From NCBI RefSeq assembly GCF_002128405.1, contig NZ_NETJ01000003.1, forward strand, positions 186,001 through 250,000: a DNA stretch of 64,000 nt, in the 5' to 3' direction. This document shows, piece by piece, positions 55,201 to 63,280 of this stretch; the first letter of the stretch is position 1, and every line of letters starts with the position of its first letter. A program made the translations under genes and the position numbers. Origin of the DNA: Gottfriedia solisilvae. GTDB taxonomy: Bacteria; Bacillota; Bacilli; Bacillales; Bacillaceae_G. Below the pieces are notes generated by a model. The model had not been told where the DNA came from and made no database searches. It saw nothing but the letters and a program-made list of their open reading frames with translations.

Positions 55201-57299
55201 ATGATACGTCTAGAGCTATTTTTGTTTTGGGAAATGGTAGTGATTCATTCGAACGTGCTGAGGATGATCCGAATTATAACTATTCGATTGGAAAAGCAAG
55301 ATTAAAGTTAGCTTCAATTATCCAAATGGGGTATGCTGGTGCACCTACTATTTATTATGGAGACGAGGCAGGTCAAACCGGTTCTAAAGATCCAGATGAT
55401 CGCAGAACTTACCCGTGGGGGAAAGAAGATAAAGATTTAATAAAGCACTATCAAAAAATAGGGAAAGTTCGTCAAGAGTATCAAAATTTATTCTCAGAGG
55501 GTACTTTAGATAACGTATACGGAAAAGATGATGTGTATGGTTTCGTTCGTACTAATGAGGATAGAGCCTCTCTGGTTATGATCAATCGTTCAAACGAATC
55601 AAAAACTGTTGAAATTGACATAAAGGGACTAATTCCAAATGGTGCTACACTTGTTGATCAATTAGATTCAACATACTCAGCAAAAGTATCAAATGGAAAG
55701 ATAACTGTGACAATTCCTGCATTATCGGGAAGAATGACAATTTCAAATAAATTAGTGAAACCTTCAGTTTCAATAAGCAATTTAACAGTACAAGAAGGTT
55801 CTCAAACTGCAACTTTAAATTGGAAAGGAAATGCTGATAAATATATCGTTTACCAATCCAAGTTAAATGGGGCATTATTCCATAAGGTTGGAGAAGTGAA
55901 AACAAATACATTTGTAGTAAATAATTTAACTAATGGTCAAAATTACTACTTTAAAGTCATTGCGGTTGATGATTTAGGAAATGAACTTGCAAGGATTATG
56001 ACAAGTGTCCCGGCCGTTCCACATTATTCATTAGATAAAGCAGTGTTAACCTATCAGGAACTTGTAAAACAAGGAGAATTGGATCTAGCAAAAACTCATA
56101 ATGTTTCAGCTGCAATTTCAATACAAGGTGTAACAATGAATCAAGCTGAGGGAGTATCTGCTCGATTAGCAGTGAAATTAGAAGGGGTGACTCTAGTATA
56201 TCCAGCTCAATTTGTAGAAGCAAAGGATGGGGTAAATACATTTACATCAAGCTTCAAATCATTTAAAGCAGGTAGTTATACGTATTATATGCAATTTAGT
56301 TCGGATGGTGGAAGAAGCTGGATCAATGCAGAAAATCAGAATGTAACCTTAACGGAAGGAACATCAGTATCACCAGCAGATTCAGTTAGTATAGAACAGC
56401 CTGTTCAGGAGTCAGGGCAAGTTAACTTAAAATGGCTAATCAATAATCCTAGTACAATTGATGTACCATATTTAATTGCAATCGAGAAAAATGGTGTCAT
56501 TGTTGATACTGTAAGTGCATCAACTTCCACATATAAAGATTTTGATGTTGAAAATGGAAAAACGTATAACTATAAACTATACGTCTATAACCAGAAAGGA
56601 AAATATGTTACGTCTAATGAGGTTATCGGAAAACCAGATATCGTAATGGTACAAGTAACATTTAAAGTACATGCTCCAGAAAGCACAAACTTAAATGACA
56701 AGGTGACAATTCCAAATAGTATGAACGGCTGGGATACAAATGCTTGGGAAATGTCACATAATGGTGCGGTAACAGCAGATTGGGAATACACTGTTGAATT
56801 ACAGGAAGGCACTGAGATTACGTATAAATATGTCAGAGGTGGAACGTGGGATCAAGAAGGATTACCAGATCATACACCAAATACAATGACTGATGATGAT
56901 ATTAGTTTATATGGTTATGGTGCTATTGGTACTGATATGAAAATCATCGTTCGAAATGATGGGGGCAACAAGATGACAATAAGTGATAATTTGTTCCGAT
57001 GGATTGATCGACCAGTAGTGGTGACTACACCATTTTCTCCTATTAGTGAAACAACCAATACATCAATTGATTTTAAAGGTAATGCGATTAAAGATGGAAT
57101 TCTAAAAATAAATAATCAGCTCGTAGCGATTAATGCAGATCAAACCTTTACAGCTAATGTTCCACTTAATATGGGCGTAAATACGATTACTGTATCAATT
57201 GAACCATCGGAACAAGCTAAAAGTAGTATTTTCAAAAATGATGGAGATGCTATTAAAAAAGCTACAAAATCGTACACATATACGATTACAAGGAAATAA
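52299..57299 (+). CDS. Giant secreted amylopullulanase-like GH13 enzyme with four X25 modules
   Basis: A 1666-residue exported starch/pullulan hydrolase. TTG start after GGAGGG; signal peptide 1-31 (cleavage near HVNAE). Four X25-type modules (about 35-130, 140-235, 241-335, 342-430), each starting with a VTLVG/PRLVG strand and a PAGKYEYKI-like motif; modules 1 and 3 resemble each other, as do 2 and 4. Then a CBM34-like domain (430-570) and the GH13 catalytic domain from 575: nucleophile D860 (GWRLDVANEVD), acid E904 (LGEIWDDA), D969 (LGSHDTSR). C-terminal FnIII domains and a CBM20-like starch-binding module (about 1450-1570) follow. Monocistronic; cre-controlled. Confidence 0.92.
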   Translation: MGRRQISILVVLMLVAQIVSNFVVPTHHVNAEVKTVTLVGDLQSELGASTDWDPSDSKTVLTNQGNGFYTFTGSLPAGKYEYKIAINGSWDENYGKDGSKGGDNIVLELSTDSNVTFYYHANTHKIADSSIYTPIASDKLPRIVGNIQPSINHGGEWSPSESNAFLLDNDFDNVYTYITQVPAGNYEYKIILGDNWNTAAAYPNSNASLNVVSKQYYLFSYNASTNEVNAVVTTAPPTNSRIVTLVGNVQKVLGNSGDWDPTGITVMNQIGDGLYTFTGTLPAGDYEYKVAINQTWDENYGEDGKNIALHLEHDSEVTFYYHDGTHKITDSTKYNALPIEKTPRLVGDLQIPIGETENWSPSNSKLYLTDYNFDGIYEFSTNIPKGKYEYKITLGNSWDEAYPSSNASINVLDDTKITFFYNRQNKTVYTDYNPNGHDGLINKDMIYHDTWKEEYRQPFGAVSAGIPVTLRFSAKMGDLTRASAFVKNNLTSKTTIYKMNKVGIDEREGKQVEYWEVTFVPDSVGVYGYKFLFGDGSNTAEYGESGAEGKDGIAVDKNAELFQLSVYDPSYQTPDWMKKAVVYQIFPDRFNNGNKKNDYAKKNGRGPQLIEHQTDWNALPDNPRLKDKNPTGYTGDGQYSNDFFGGDIFGIEQKLDYLQSLGVNTLYLNPIALAPSNHKYDATDYKEIDPMFGSPKEFKEFVKSLSKRKMHLILDGVFNHSSDDSIYFDRYNKYKTVGAYEYWSTIYDLMNSKGITQSEAEKLAVAKFNKEGQEFSPYGFQNWFSIENKKVIDSENKLEHYAYDGWWGYESLPVFKSINGNKVNHSSELNNEAFTNYIFYDKDSVAKTWINNGSSGWRLDVANEVDTDFWREFRKELKAFNEDDNQWEHSKTLEKNEKPLILGEIWDDASKYLLGDQFDSVMNYRFQRAILDFLKNGKADQTIQSLTAIQEDYPKEAQYALMNLLGSHDTSRAIFVLGNGSDSFERAEDDPNYNYSIGKARLKLASIIQMGYAGAPTIYYGDEAGQTGSKDPDDRRTYPWGKEDKDLIKHYQKIGKVRQEYQNLFSEGTLDNVYGKDDVYGFVRTNEDRASLVMINRSNESKTVEIDIKGLIPNGATLVDQLDSTYSAKVSNGKITVTIPALSGRMTISNKLVKPSVSISNLTVQEGSQTATLNWKGNADKYIVYQSKLNGALFHKVGEVKTNTFVVNNLTNGQNYYFKVIAVDDLGNELARIMTSVPAVPHYSLDKAVLTYQELVKQGELDLAKTHNVSAAISIQGVTMNQAEGVSARLAVKLEGVTLVYPAQFVEAKDGVNTFTSSFKSFKAGSYTYYMQFSSDGGRSWINAENQNVTLTEGTSVSPADSVSIEQPVQESGQVNLKWLINNPSTIDVPYLIAIEKNGVIVDTVSASTSTYKDFDVENGKTYNYKLYVYNQKGKYVTSNEVIGKPDIVMVQVTFKVHAPESTNLNDKVTIPNSMNGWDTNAWEMSHNGAVTADWEYTVELQEGTEITYKYVRGGTWDQEGLPDHTPNTMTDDDISLYGYGAIGTDMKIIVRNDGGNKMTISDNLFRWIDRPVVVTTPFSPISETTNTSIDFKGNAIKDGILKINNQLVAINADQTFTANVPLNMGVNTITVSIEPSEQAKSSIFKNDGDAIKKATKSYTYTITRK

Positions 57300-57328
57300 T
57301 AAAAATCTAAATGATATATGAATGTAGT

Positions 57329-57358
57329 TAAAGCTGAAGACTAGTCTTTGGCTTTTTC
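57329..57358 (+). terminator. Intrinsic terminator of the amylopullulanase gene
   Basis: AAAGCTGAAGAC/GTCTTTGGCTTT stem with a TAG-loop, then TTC. Confidence 0.75.
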
Positions 57359-57546
57359 TAATTTTAAACTTTCAATTTATGAATAGTGTACGCTTACTTA
57401 AATAATATGTATTTATTAAATGCAGAATAATAGTGACCAACAAATTTTGCAAAAGGCAATAGCATTAAAAAGATTTAAACTTTATAAAATTGGTAATACA
57501 TGCATAAAAATAATTCATTAGTTTTATAAAACTAGGAGGTCAGAAA

Positions 57547-58935
57547 TTGAAGTATAGAATTGAGAAAGATTCAATTGGTGAGATAAACGTTCCAGCAGAT
57601 AAATTATGGGGAGCTCAGACTCAGCGAAGCTTTCAAAACTTTAAAATAGGTACTGAAAGGATGCCAGTTCAATTAATACATGCATTAGCCATCATAAAAA
57701 AATGTGCAGCATCGGTAAATAAAGAGCTAGGTAAATTGGATAATGAAAAGGCAGATGCCATTATTGAAACTGTAAATGAAATTCTAAGTGGGAAGCTAGA
57801 TGAACATTTTCCTCTTGTAGTTTGGCAAACTGGTAGCGGTACGCAAACAAATATGAATGTAAATGAAGTAATCGCACATAGAGGAAATCAAATATTGGAA
57901 GCACTTGGAAGTATAAAGAGCATTCATCCAAATGATGATGTGAATAAGTCACAAAGCTCGAATGATACATTTCCAACTGCAATGCATATAGCAGCTATCA
58001 TTGAATTAAATAAACAATTACTTCCTGCTTTAAATGAACTGAAAAATACTTTTTTACAAAAGGCAGATGAATATCAGCATATTATTAAAATAGGTCGGAC
58101 ACATTTACAAGATGCAACGCCTTTAACTTTAGGGCAAGAAATTAGTGGATGGCATCGTATGCTTGAAAAAAGTGAGCAAATGATATTGGACAGTATGAAA
58201 TATATGAACGAACTTGCTATTGGTGGAACTGCAGTAGGAACTGGACTAAATGCACATCCCATGTTTGGTGAACTGGTTGCAAAAGAAATTAGTTTGTTTA
58301 CTGGTTATGAATTTACATCAGCAAAGAATAAATTTCATGCATTAACAAGCCATGATGAAATGGTCTATACTCATGGTGCGCTCAAAGCGCTGGCTACTGA
58401 TCTAATGAAAATTGCGAATGATGTAAGGTGGATGGCGAGTGGACCAAGAAGTGGAATTGGTGAAATAATGATCCCTTCAAATGAGCCAGGAAGTTCAATC
58501 ATGCCAGGTAAAGTAAATCCTACACAATCAGAAGCAATGACAATGGTCGTAACTCAAATCGTAGGAAATGATATGACAATCGCATTTGCTGCGAGTCAAG
58601 GGAACTTCGAATTGAATGTATTTAAACCAGTTATTATTTATAATTTTCTTCAGTCGATTCGGCTGCTATCAGATGTGATGAACTCATTTAACGAGCATTG
58701 TGCGAGCGGGTTAGAAGCAAATTTAGAAGTCATAAAAAGTCATTTAAATAATTCACTTATGCTAGTAACTGCACTAAATCCTCACATCGGCTATGAAAAA
58801 GCAGCTAGTATTGCCAAATTAGCTTATGAAGAAGGCACGACACTAAAAGCAGCTGCCTTAAAAACAGGATTTCTTACAGAAGAGGATTTTGACCGGATTG
58901 TTAAACCAGAAAATATGACTAAACCAAAAGAATAA
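57547..58935 (+). CDS. fumC: Class II fumarate hydratase
   Basis: A 462-residue cytosolic TCA-cycle enzyme (fumarate to L-malate). Hallmarks are [15 protein letters not shown], the substrate-binding [31 protein letters not shown] and the fumarase/aspartase signature [14 protein letters not shown] start behind AGGAGGTC. No partner gene. Orthologue of B. subtilis CitG. Confidence 0.96.
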   Translation: MKYRIEKDSIGEINVPADKLWGAQTQRSFQNFKIGTERMPVQLIHALAIIKKCAASVNKELGKLDNEKADAIIETVNEILSGKLDEHFPLVVWQTGSGTQTNMNVNEVIAHRGNQILEALGSIKSIHPNDDVNKSQSSNDTFPTAMHIAAIIELNKQLLPALNELKNTFLQKADEYQHIIKIGRTHLQDATPLTLGQEISGWHRMLEKSEQMILDSMKYMNELAIGGTAVGTGLNAHPMFGELVAKEISLFTGYEFTSAKNKFHALTSHDEMVYTHGALKALATDLMKIANDVRWMASGPRSGIGEIMIPSNEPGSSIMPGKVNPTQSEAMTMVVTQIVGNDMTIAFAASQGNFELNVFKPVIIYNFLQSIRLLSDVMNSFNEHCASGLEANLEVIKSHLNNSLMLVTALNPHIGYEKAASIAKLAYEEGTTLKAAALKTGFLTEEDFDRIVKPENMTKPKE

Positions 58936-59079
58936 GTTACTTAGACAATATGGAAATCAAAAGAACAATTCCTTCCTACTTGTATTAGATAATAAATCTT
59001 AAAAAAAACAGTAAAATAAATAACTGAAAAATCTAACATTTGTAAAATGGGTTGACTCGATTTTTTAAATCGGTTAATC

Positions 59080-59108
59080 TTGGTTCAATCAGTCGGAAAT
59101 TATATAAA
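59080..59108 (+). promoter_or_regulatory. Promoter of the SAM-riboswitch transcript
   Basis: TTGGTT (59080-59085), 17-base spacer, TATAAA (59103-59108). Expected start about 59115, just before the first aptamer. The upstream gap from fumC (58936-59079) shows no other signal. Confidence 0.6.
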
Positions 59109-59121
59109 TACATAAAAATAA

Positions 59122-59221
59122 TCTTATCCAGAGAGGTGGAGGGAATTGGCCCTATGATACCTCAGCAACAGGTTCTTTTGAACACTGTGCTAATTCCATC
59201 AGGTAATACCTGAAAGATAAG
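59122..59221 (+). ncRNA. SAM-I (S-box) riboswitch aptamer 1
   Basis: All S-box landmarks are present: P1 CTTATC (59123)/GATAAG (to 59221), AGAGAGGTGGAGGGA with the K-turn/AG-rich element, TGATACCTCAGCAACAG, CACTGTGCTAATTCC and the P4 hairpin CAGGTAATACCTG. It senses S-adenosylmethionine. Confidence 0.95.
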
Positions 59222-59241
59222 AAGAGATGATATTAATCTAG

Positions 59242-59272
59242 TCCTCTTCTATCTTAGAAGAGGATTTTTTTT
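59242..59272 (+). terminator. S-box expression-platform terminator (riboswitch 1)
   Basis: TCCTCTTCT/AGAAGAGGA and eight T. The 3' strand of P1 with its extension (AGATAAGAAGAG) can pair with CTCTTCTATCT in the left arm, so pairing without SAM forms an antiterminator. Confidence 0.9.
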
Positions 59273-59317
59273 ATTAAGTGTGTTAGAGATGTAATGCTTG
59301 CATAATAAAATAAATAA

Positions 59318-59419
59318 TTTCTTATCCAAAAGAGGTGGAGGGACTGGTCCAATGATACCTCGGCATCGGTTTTTTAAAATACCGTGCCAATTCCAGGGGA
59401 TATCCTTTGTTGAGAGGGG
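59318..59419 (+). ncRNA. SAM-I (S-box) riboswitch 2, translational type
   Basis: A second S-box core: CTTATCC, AAAAGAGGTGGAGGGAC, TGATACCTCGGCATCGG, ATACCGTGCCAATTCC and a short P4 AGGG-GATA-TCCT. A P1 can form between TTTCTTA (59318) and TGAGAGG (59411-59417). The latter contains the GAGAGGGG Shine-Dalgarno of the 29-residue ORF at 59427. No terminator follows it, so translational control is the likely mode. Confidence 0.8.
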
Positions 59420-59426
59420 TATTAAT

Positions 59427-59516
59427 ATGTTGTTTAAAGGAGGCGGATGGATTTTTATAAATAAAATACCAAGTATTCCTATGAGAAAAGTAAAGTTATT
59501 AAATAAAATAGATTAA
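59427..59516 (+). CDS. 29-residue ORF directly under riboswitch 2
   Basis: MLFKGGGWIFINKIPSIPMR then eight more residues, basic and hydrophobic. The ATG lies seven bases after GAGAGGGG, an ideal spacing. The same frame is open further up through the aptamer, but that part is just translated riboswitch sequence. The product is not recognised. Its 3' end is 28 bases before the FbpA-like gene, so the two could be co-transcribed. Confidence 0.45.
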   Translation: MLFKGGGWIFINKIPSIPMRKVKLLNKID

Positions 59517-59544
59517 AACATTTGTGATGTAAGGAGGAATTAAA

Positions 59545-59721
59545 TTGGAAAATATGTTAAGAAAATTGGTTGAAACTCGAAAGAATGATCTAATCAACAA
59601 GTTAATCAAAGTTGGAGTTTATAAAATAGAATCATCTCATTTATTTGAAATAACGTTATCTGAGTTAGAAGAAGAATACACTCGAGTAATGAATGAGAAA
59701 AAGCACAATAGAGTTCATTAA
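59545..59721 (+). CDS. fbpA: FbpA-like small protein (Fur-regulated basic protein A family)
   Basis: A 58-residue protein: ENMLRKLVETRKNDLINKLI, then KVGVYKIESSHLFEITLSEL and EEEYTRVMNEKKHNRVH. The LRKxVExRR-LI-KLI-GIYK-LFELTLSELExEY pattern is that of the FbpA family, small proteins of the B. subtilis iron-sparing response. TTG start after AAGGAGG with a 7-base spacing. No Fur box is visible ahead of it; the nearest control elements are the two SAM riboswitches. It is short enough to be missed by length-filtered gene calling. Confidence 0.75.
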   Translation: MENMLRKLVETRKNDLINKLIKVGVYKIESSHLFEITLSELEEEYTRVMNEKKHNRVH

Positions 59722-59782
59722 ATATTTGGCTCTATTCATGTTTACAGTTGAAATCAATACTCCTTTGAAAGATTTCTAGAGA

Positions 59783-59810
59783 ACGCCCCATCAAGAGGGT
59801 GTGTCTTTTT
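59783..59810 (+). terminator. Intrinsic terminator after the FbpA-like gene
   Basis: ACGCCC/GGGTGT stem with an 8-base loop, then TCTTTTT. Confidence 0.6.
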
Positions 59811-59955
59811 ACAGAGTTTTTAGGCTCGTCTAATAAAAAATGTAAGTTTTTATTTGAAAAGGATTTAGTGCGATAGTAACGAATAAATTATGAATAAAAT
59901 AACGGTAATAAATGTTATATCAATGATATGAAAATATGTTTGGGATGTGATGAAA

Positions 59956-60834
59956 ATGAATATCGAAAATATTGAAGCGTTTATTTACGTGATTCACTAT
60001 GGGAGTTTTAATAAAGCAGCAGATTCTTTATTTTTATCACAGCCAACCGTTACTGCTAGAATTCAATCATTAGAAAGAGAATTAAACTGCAAGCTTTTTC
60101 ATCGAACAGGAAAGCAAGTGATGATCACAGAAGAGGGAAAACGTTTTTTACCTTATGCACAACAAGTCGTGCAAATTTATGAAAAGGGTAAGATGCATAT
60201 AAATCAAAAAAAATCGCAAACAAATGAATTAAAGATAGGGTGTACAGTTTCTGTTTCAAACTATGTCATTTCTGAGATTATTCCTAAACTCTCAGTCATG
60301 AATGATGAGGTACATTATAAAATGATTACGGGTAGTACAGATGAATTGGTGAAGAAGACATTAAATAATGAAATTGATATTGCATTTGTAAGGAAGATTA
60401 GTCATCCTAGTTTACAATCTATTAAATTATTTGAGGATCCTATTACTTTATATGTTTATAAGGACCATCCTTTTATTTCTAAACAATCTATCAGTATCCA
60501 AGATATTGCTAAGGAGAATCTTATTTTCTTTGAGTGTGGTTCTTTAGATTGGCTTAGAATTCATCGTTTATTTGAAAATCTAGAATCCCCACCAAATATA
60601 AAAATTCATACAGATAGTTCAGAAATGGCCAAAAAGCTAATACTAGAGAAATTTGGAATTGCCTTCTTACCTAGTATTAGTGTTAAGAAAGAAGTGAAAG
60701 ACGGGCTATTATACCCAATCCATATTGAAGAAACGAAGGGGATTTATTTACAAACTAATATCTTTTGTAATCGAGGAGAGTATTCCGAATTAGTAAATGA
60801 AATAGTTAAATTAAGTAAAGAGTTGGTAAAATAG
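59956..60834 (+). CDS. LysR-family regulator, possibly AscR/YtlI-like
   Basis: A 292-residue LysR regulator: winged HTH MNIENIEAFIYVIHYGSFNK, AADSLFLSQPTVTARIQSLE, then the effector domain. I prefer the ATG at 59956 (GGGATG about ten bases upstream) over GTG 59947 and ATG 59950. It stands directly before an ssuE-like and tcy-like operon. In B. subtilis the LysR AscR (YtlI) activates the snaA-tcyJKLMN sulfur operon, so the same role is likely here; effector unknown. Confidence 0.85.
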   Translation: MNIENIEAFIYVIHYGSFNKAADSLFLSQPTVTARIQSLERELNCKLFHRTGKQVMITEEGKRFLPYAQQVVQIYEKGKMHINQKKSQTNELKIGCTVSVSNYVISEIIPKLSVMNDEVHYKMITGSTDELVKKTLNNEIDIAFVRKISHPSLQSIKLFEDPITLYVYKDHPFISKQSISIQDIAKENLIFFECGSLDWLRIHRLFENLESPPNIKIHTDSSEMAKKLILEKFGIAFLPSISVKKEVKDGLLYPIHIEETKGIYLQTNIFCNRGEYSELVNEIVKLSKELVK

Positions 60835-60848
60835 CCAACTCTTTTTTG
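60818..60848 (+). terminator. Intrinsic terminator of the LysR gene
   Basis: AAGAGTTGG/CCAACTCTT followed by T-rich sequence; begins inside the last codons. Confidence 0.8.
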
Positions 60849-60953
60849 TTTATTCTCATATTGTTCAAGCAAACTTTTCAAAGATAGAAAAAAATTACAT
60901 AGGCTAATTCAAATATTCAATAAATGTATAGAAAAGTTCTATTAGAAATTAGA

Positions 60954-60982
60954 TTGACGAAATTTTCAGTCAATGATAAAGT
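60954..60982 (+). promoter_or_regulatory. Promoter of the ssuE-tcy operon
   Basis: TTGACG (60954-60959), 17-base spacer, TAAAGT (60977-60982). Just downstream, AATTCCTAG (60994-61002) is the complement of the TAGGAATT half of B. subtilis CymR sites, a candidate cysteine-repressor site (weak, from memory of the consensus). Confidence 0.45.
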
Positions 60983-61056
60983 TGGTAACAATTAATTCCT
61001 AGTTAACCAATAAGAAATATAGGTATTAACTCATTTTCATAGAGGAGGTAGAAACA

Positions 61057-61617
61057 TTGAAGGATATTGTTATTATTTCATCAAGTACATCAACAAAATC
61101 CAGATTAAACGGCATCGTTCAATATGTACAGAGGAAATGGGAAAATGAGGGCTTGAATGTGTGTCAAGTAAACATAAGGGAGTTACCAGCAGAGTCTTTA
61201 ATAAATAGTGACTTTCATGATGCAGAAATAAAAGAAGCACTAAATAAAATCGAAAAATCCATTGGAATCGTGATTGCTGGTCCCGTTTATAAAGCTTCAT
61301 ATTCCGGTGTATTAAAAACATTTTTAGATTTGATACCTCAAAATGGATTAAAAAACAAAGTCATTTTACCTGTATTTATTGGTGGTACAATCGCTCATTT
61401 ATTGAGCCTAGAGTATGCACTAAAGCCAGTTCTCTCTGTTCTTGGAGGAAAACATTTTGTAACAGGTGTTTATGCGATTGATGATTGGATAAAAAGAGAA
61501 GACAATTATGAGTTTATTTTATCTGATGAATTAACAGAAAGGTTGAACATAGCTACGGAAGAATTATCAGAAGAGTTAATTTGGCAAGCCCTAAGACCAC
61601 AAGGAACAAAACTTTAA
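61057..61617 (+). CDS. NADPH-dependent FMN reductase, SsuE family
   Basis: A 186-residue flavodoxin-like reductase: IVIISSSTSTKSRLNGIVQY at the N-terminus, the phosphate-binding GIVIAGPVYKASYSGVLKTF segment and a FIGGTIAHLLSLEYALKPVL segment, all typical of SsuE-type FMN reductases. It would supply reduced flavin to a monooxygenase that cleaves organosulfur compounds, probably encoded further down the operon outside the window. TTG start behind GAGGAGG. Confidence 0.85.
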   Translation: MKDIVIISSSTSTKSRLNGIVQYVQRKWENEGLNVCQVNIRELPAESLINSDFHDAEIKEALNKIEKSIGIVIAGPVYKASYSGVLKTFLDLIPQNGLKNKVILPVFIGGTIAHLLSLEYALKPVLSVLGGKHFVTGVYAIDDWIKREDNYEFILSDELTERLNIATEELSEELIWQALRPQGTKL

Positions 61618-61644
61618 AAAAATTTTAGAGATGAGGAAATGAAG

Positions 61645-62472
61645 ATGAAGAAATTTGCGATTACTTTTGCAATACTAATTGTTTTAGTCCTAATTATAGC
61701 TGGTGTGTTAAGAAACAATAAAGACAAAGAAAGTGCAGAGGCCTCAGGCACAAAAGCTAAAGTACAAAAGATTGTTGTTGGTACGGGTACACAATTTCCA
61801 AATGTATGCTTTATCGATAAAGATGGAAATTTAACTGGTTTTGACGTTGAACTAGTAAAGGAAATAGATAAAAGATTACCAGAATACAAGTTTGATTTAA
61901 AAACATATGAGTTCTCAAGCTTATTATTAAGCTTAGAAACGAAGAAAATTGATTTTGTTGCTCATGAAATTGAGAAAAACCCAGAGAGAGAAAAGAAGTA
62001 CTTATTTAACAAAGAAAGCTATGCACACTGGAGAAATAAAATTGTTGTAGCAAAAGATAATGATTCAATTCAATCAATAGATGATTTAAAAGGAAAAAAA
62101 GTATTAACAACTGCTACGAGTGCAGAAGCACAAATTCTAGAAAACTATAATAAAGAACACAATAACGCGATTAAGATTGTTTATCAAAATGGTGGAGCAA
62201 ATGATACTGTTCAACAAATTACCTCTGGACGCGTGGATGCAACAGTTGCAGCCGATTTTGTTCTATCACTAACAGATCCAACAGGTGAATTGAAAACTGT
62301 AGGACCGGCTTTAACAGAGGCAGATGTATTATTTGCATTTAGAAAGAATGACGCGAAAGATCAAAAATTGGCAGATTCTATAGATGAAGCATTAGTTGAA
62401 ATTAAAGCTGATGGAACACTAGCGAACTTAAGTAAAAAATGGTTGGGAGCAGATTTCACTTCAGATAACTAA
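61645..62472 (+). CDS. tcyK: Membrane-anchored amino-acid (cystine-type) ABC transporter binding protein
   Basis: A 276-residue substrate-binding protein of the amino-acid family (SBP_bac_3): GTGTQFPNVCFIDKDGNLTG, FDVELVKEIDKRL, SLETKKIDFVAHEI, TTATSAEAQILENY, ADGTLANLSKKWLGADF. The N-terminal hydrophobic segment (about 5-22) has no lipobox Cys: it reads LIIAGVLRNN, with Val where TcyJ/TcyK lipoproteins have Cys, so the protein is probably held by an uncleaved helix. The second ATG fits the AGGA RBS better. Whether it matches TcyJ or TcyK cannot be told. Confidence 0.85.
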   Translation: MKKFAITFAILIVLVLIIAGVLRNNKDKESAEASGTKAKVQKIVVGTGTQFPNVCFIDKDGNLTGFDVELVKEIDKRLPEYKFDLKTYEFSSLLLSLETKKIDFVAHEIEKNPEREKKYLFNKESYAHWRNKIVVAKDNDSIQSIDDLKGKKVLTTATSAEAQILENYNKEHNNAIKIVYQNGGANDTVQQITSGRVDATVAADFVLSLTDPTGELKTVGPALTEADVLFAFRKNDAKDQKLADSIDEALVEIKADGTLANLSKKWLGADFTSDN

Positions 62473-62497
62473 AGATCAATCTAAAGGGTGAGAAGAA

Positions 62498-63280
62498 ATG
62501 GGTGCTGAGTTTAATTTTGGTTTAATCTTCGAATACTTTTTGAAATTACTACCATTTATAAAGATATCTTTGATTATTGTAGGGAGTTCAATTTTAGTAG
62601 GTTTGGGCGTTGGATTGCTCGTCGCCCTACCTAGAATGTATAAGGTACCTATATTTCAAAGATTATCGCAGGTGTATGTTTCATTTTTTAGAGGGACTCC
62701 AATCTTAATTCAATTATTTTTGATTTACTATGGAGTACCTGAAATATTAAAGCTATTAAATGTAGATGTTAGTCGATTCGATGTTTTATATTTTGTCATT
62801 TTAACATATGGGTTACACAGTGCAGCTTTTATATCTGAAGGAATTAGAGCTTCAGTTAGTGCGGTCGATCGCGGTCAAATTGAAGCAGCATATTCAGTTG
62901 GAATGAATGGTTACGAGGCATTTAAGCGCATTATTGCGCCGCAGGCATTCGCTATATGGATTCCGATTTTAGGGAACTTAATAATAGGAACATTAAAAGA
63001 TACTTCGCTCGCATTTACTTTAGGTGTGATGGAATTAACTGGTCAATCACAAACATTAGGATTATTAAATCGCCATTTTATCGAATCCTATCTTGCTTTA
63101 GCATTGGTTTACTTTATATTAAGTGTTTTTCTTGAAAAAGGATTTATCTTATTAGAAAGACGATTTATAAAATATGAAAAAACAAGTGTGGAAAAGTCAG
63201 GAAATGCCTTTAAAATTCGTAATTTATTTGGAAAATTGAATCGCGATGTCATTGTAGTGAAAGAAGGTACTAGACTATGA
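62498..63280 (+). CDS. tcyL: Amino-acid ABC transporter permease (TcyL-like)
   Basis: A 260-residue HisM-type permease with about five TM helices. The cytoplasmic EAA loop (GQIEAAYSVGMNGYEAFKRI, then IAPQAFAIWIPILGNL) and the FRGTPILIQLFLIYYG segment are present. RBS AAGGGTGAGAAG. It overlaps the next permease gene by four bases and pairs with it as in B. subtilis TcyL/TcyM of the S-methylcysteine/cystine importer. Confidence 0.9.
   Translation: MGAEFNFGLIFEYFLKLLPFIKISLIIVGSSILVGLGVGLLVALPRMYKVPIFQRLSQVYVSFFRGTPILIQLFLIYYGVPEILKLLNVDVSRFDVLYFVILTYGLHSAAFISEGIRASVSAVDRGQIEAAYSVGMNGYEAFKRIIAPQAFAIWIPILGNLIIGTLKDTSLAFTLGVMELTGQSQTLGLLNRHFIESYLALALVYFILSVFLEKGFILLERRFIKYEKTSVEKSGNAFKIRNLFGKLNRDVIVVKEGTRL

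Noticed and set aside
59298-59516. 72-residue open frame across riboswitch 2
   Set aside because: Its first 43 codons are the aptamer itself and there is no RBS at its ATG. Only the last 29 codons, behind GAGAGGGG, are credible.
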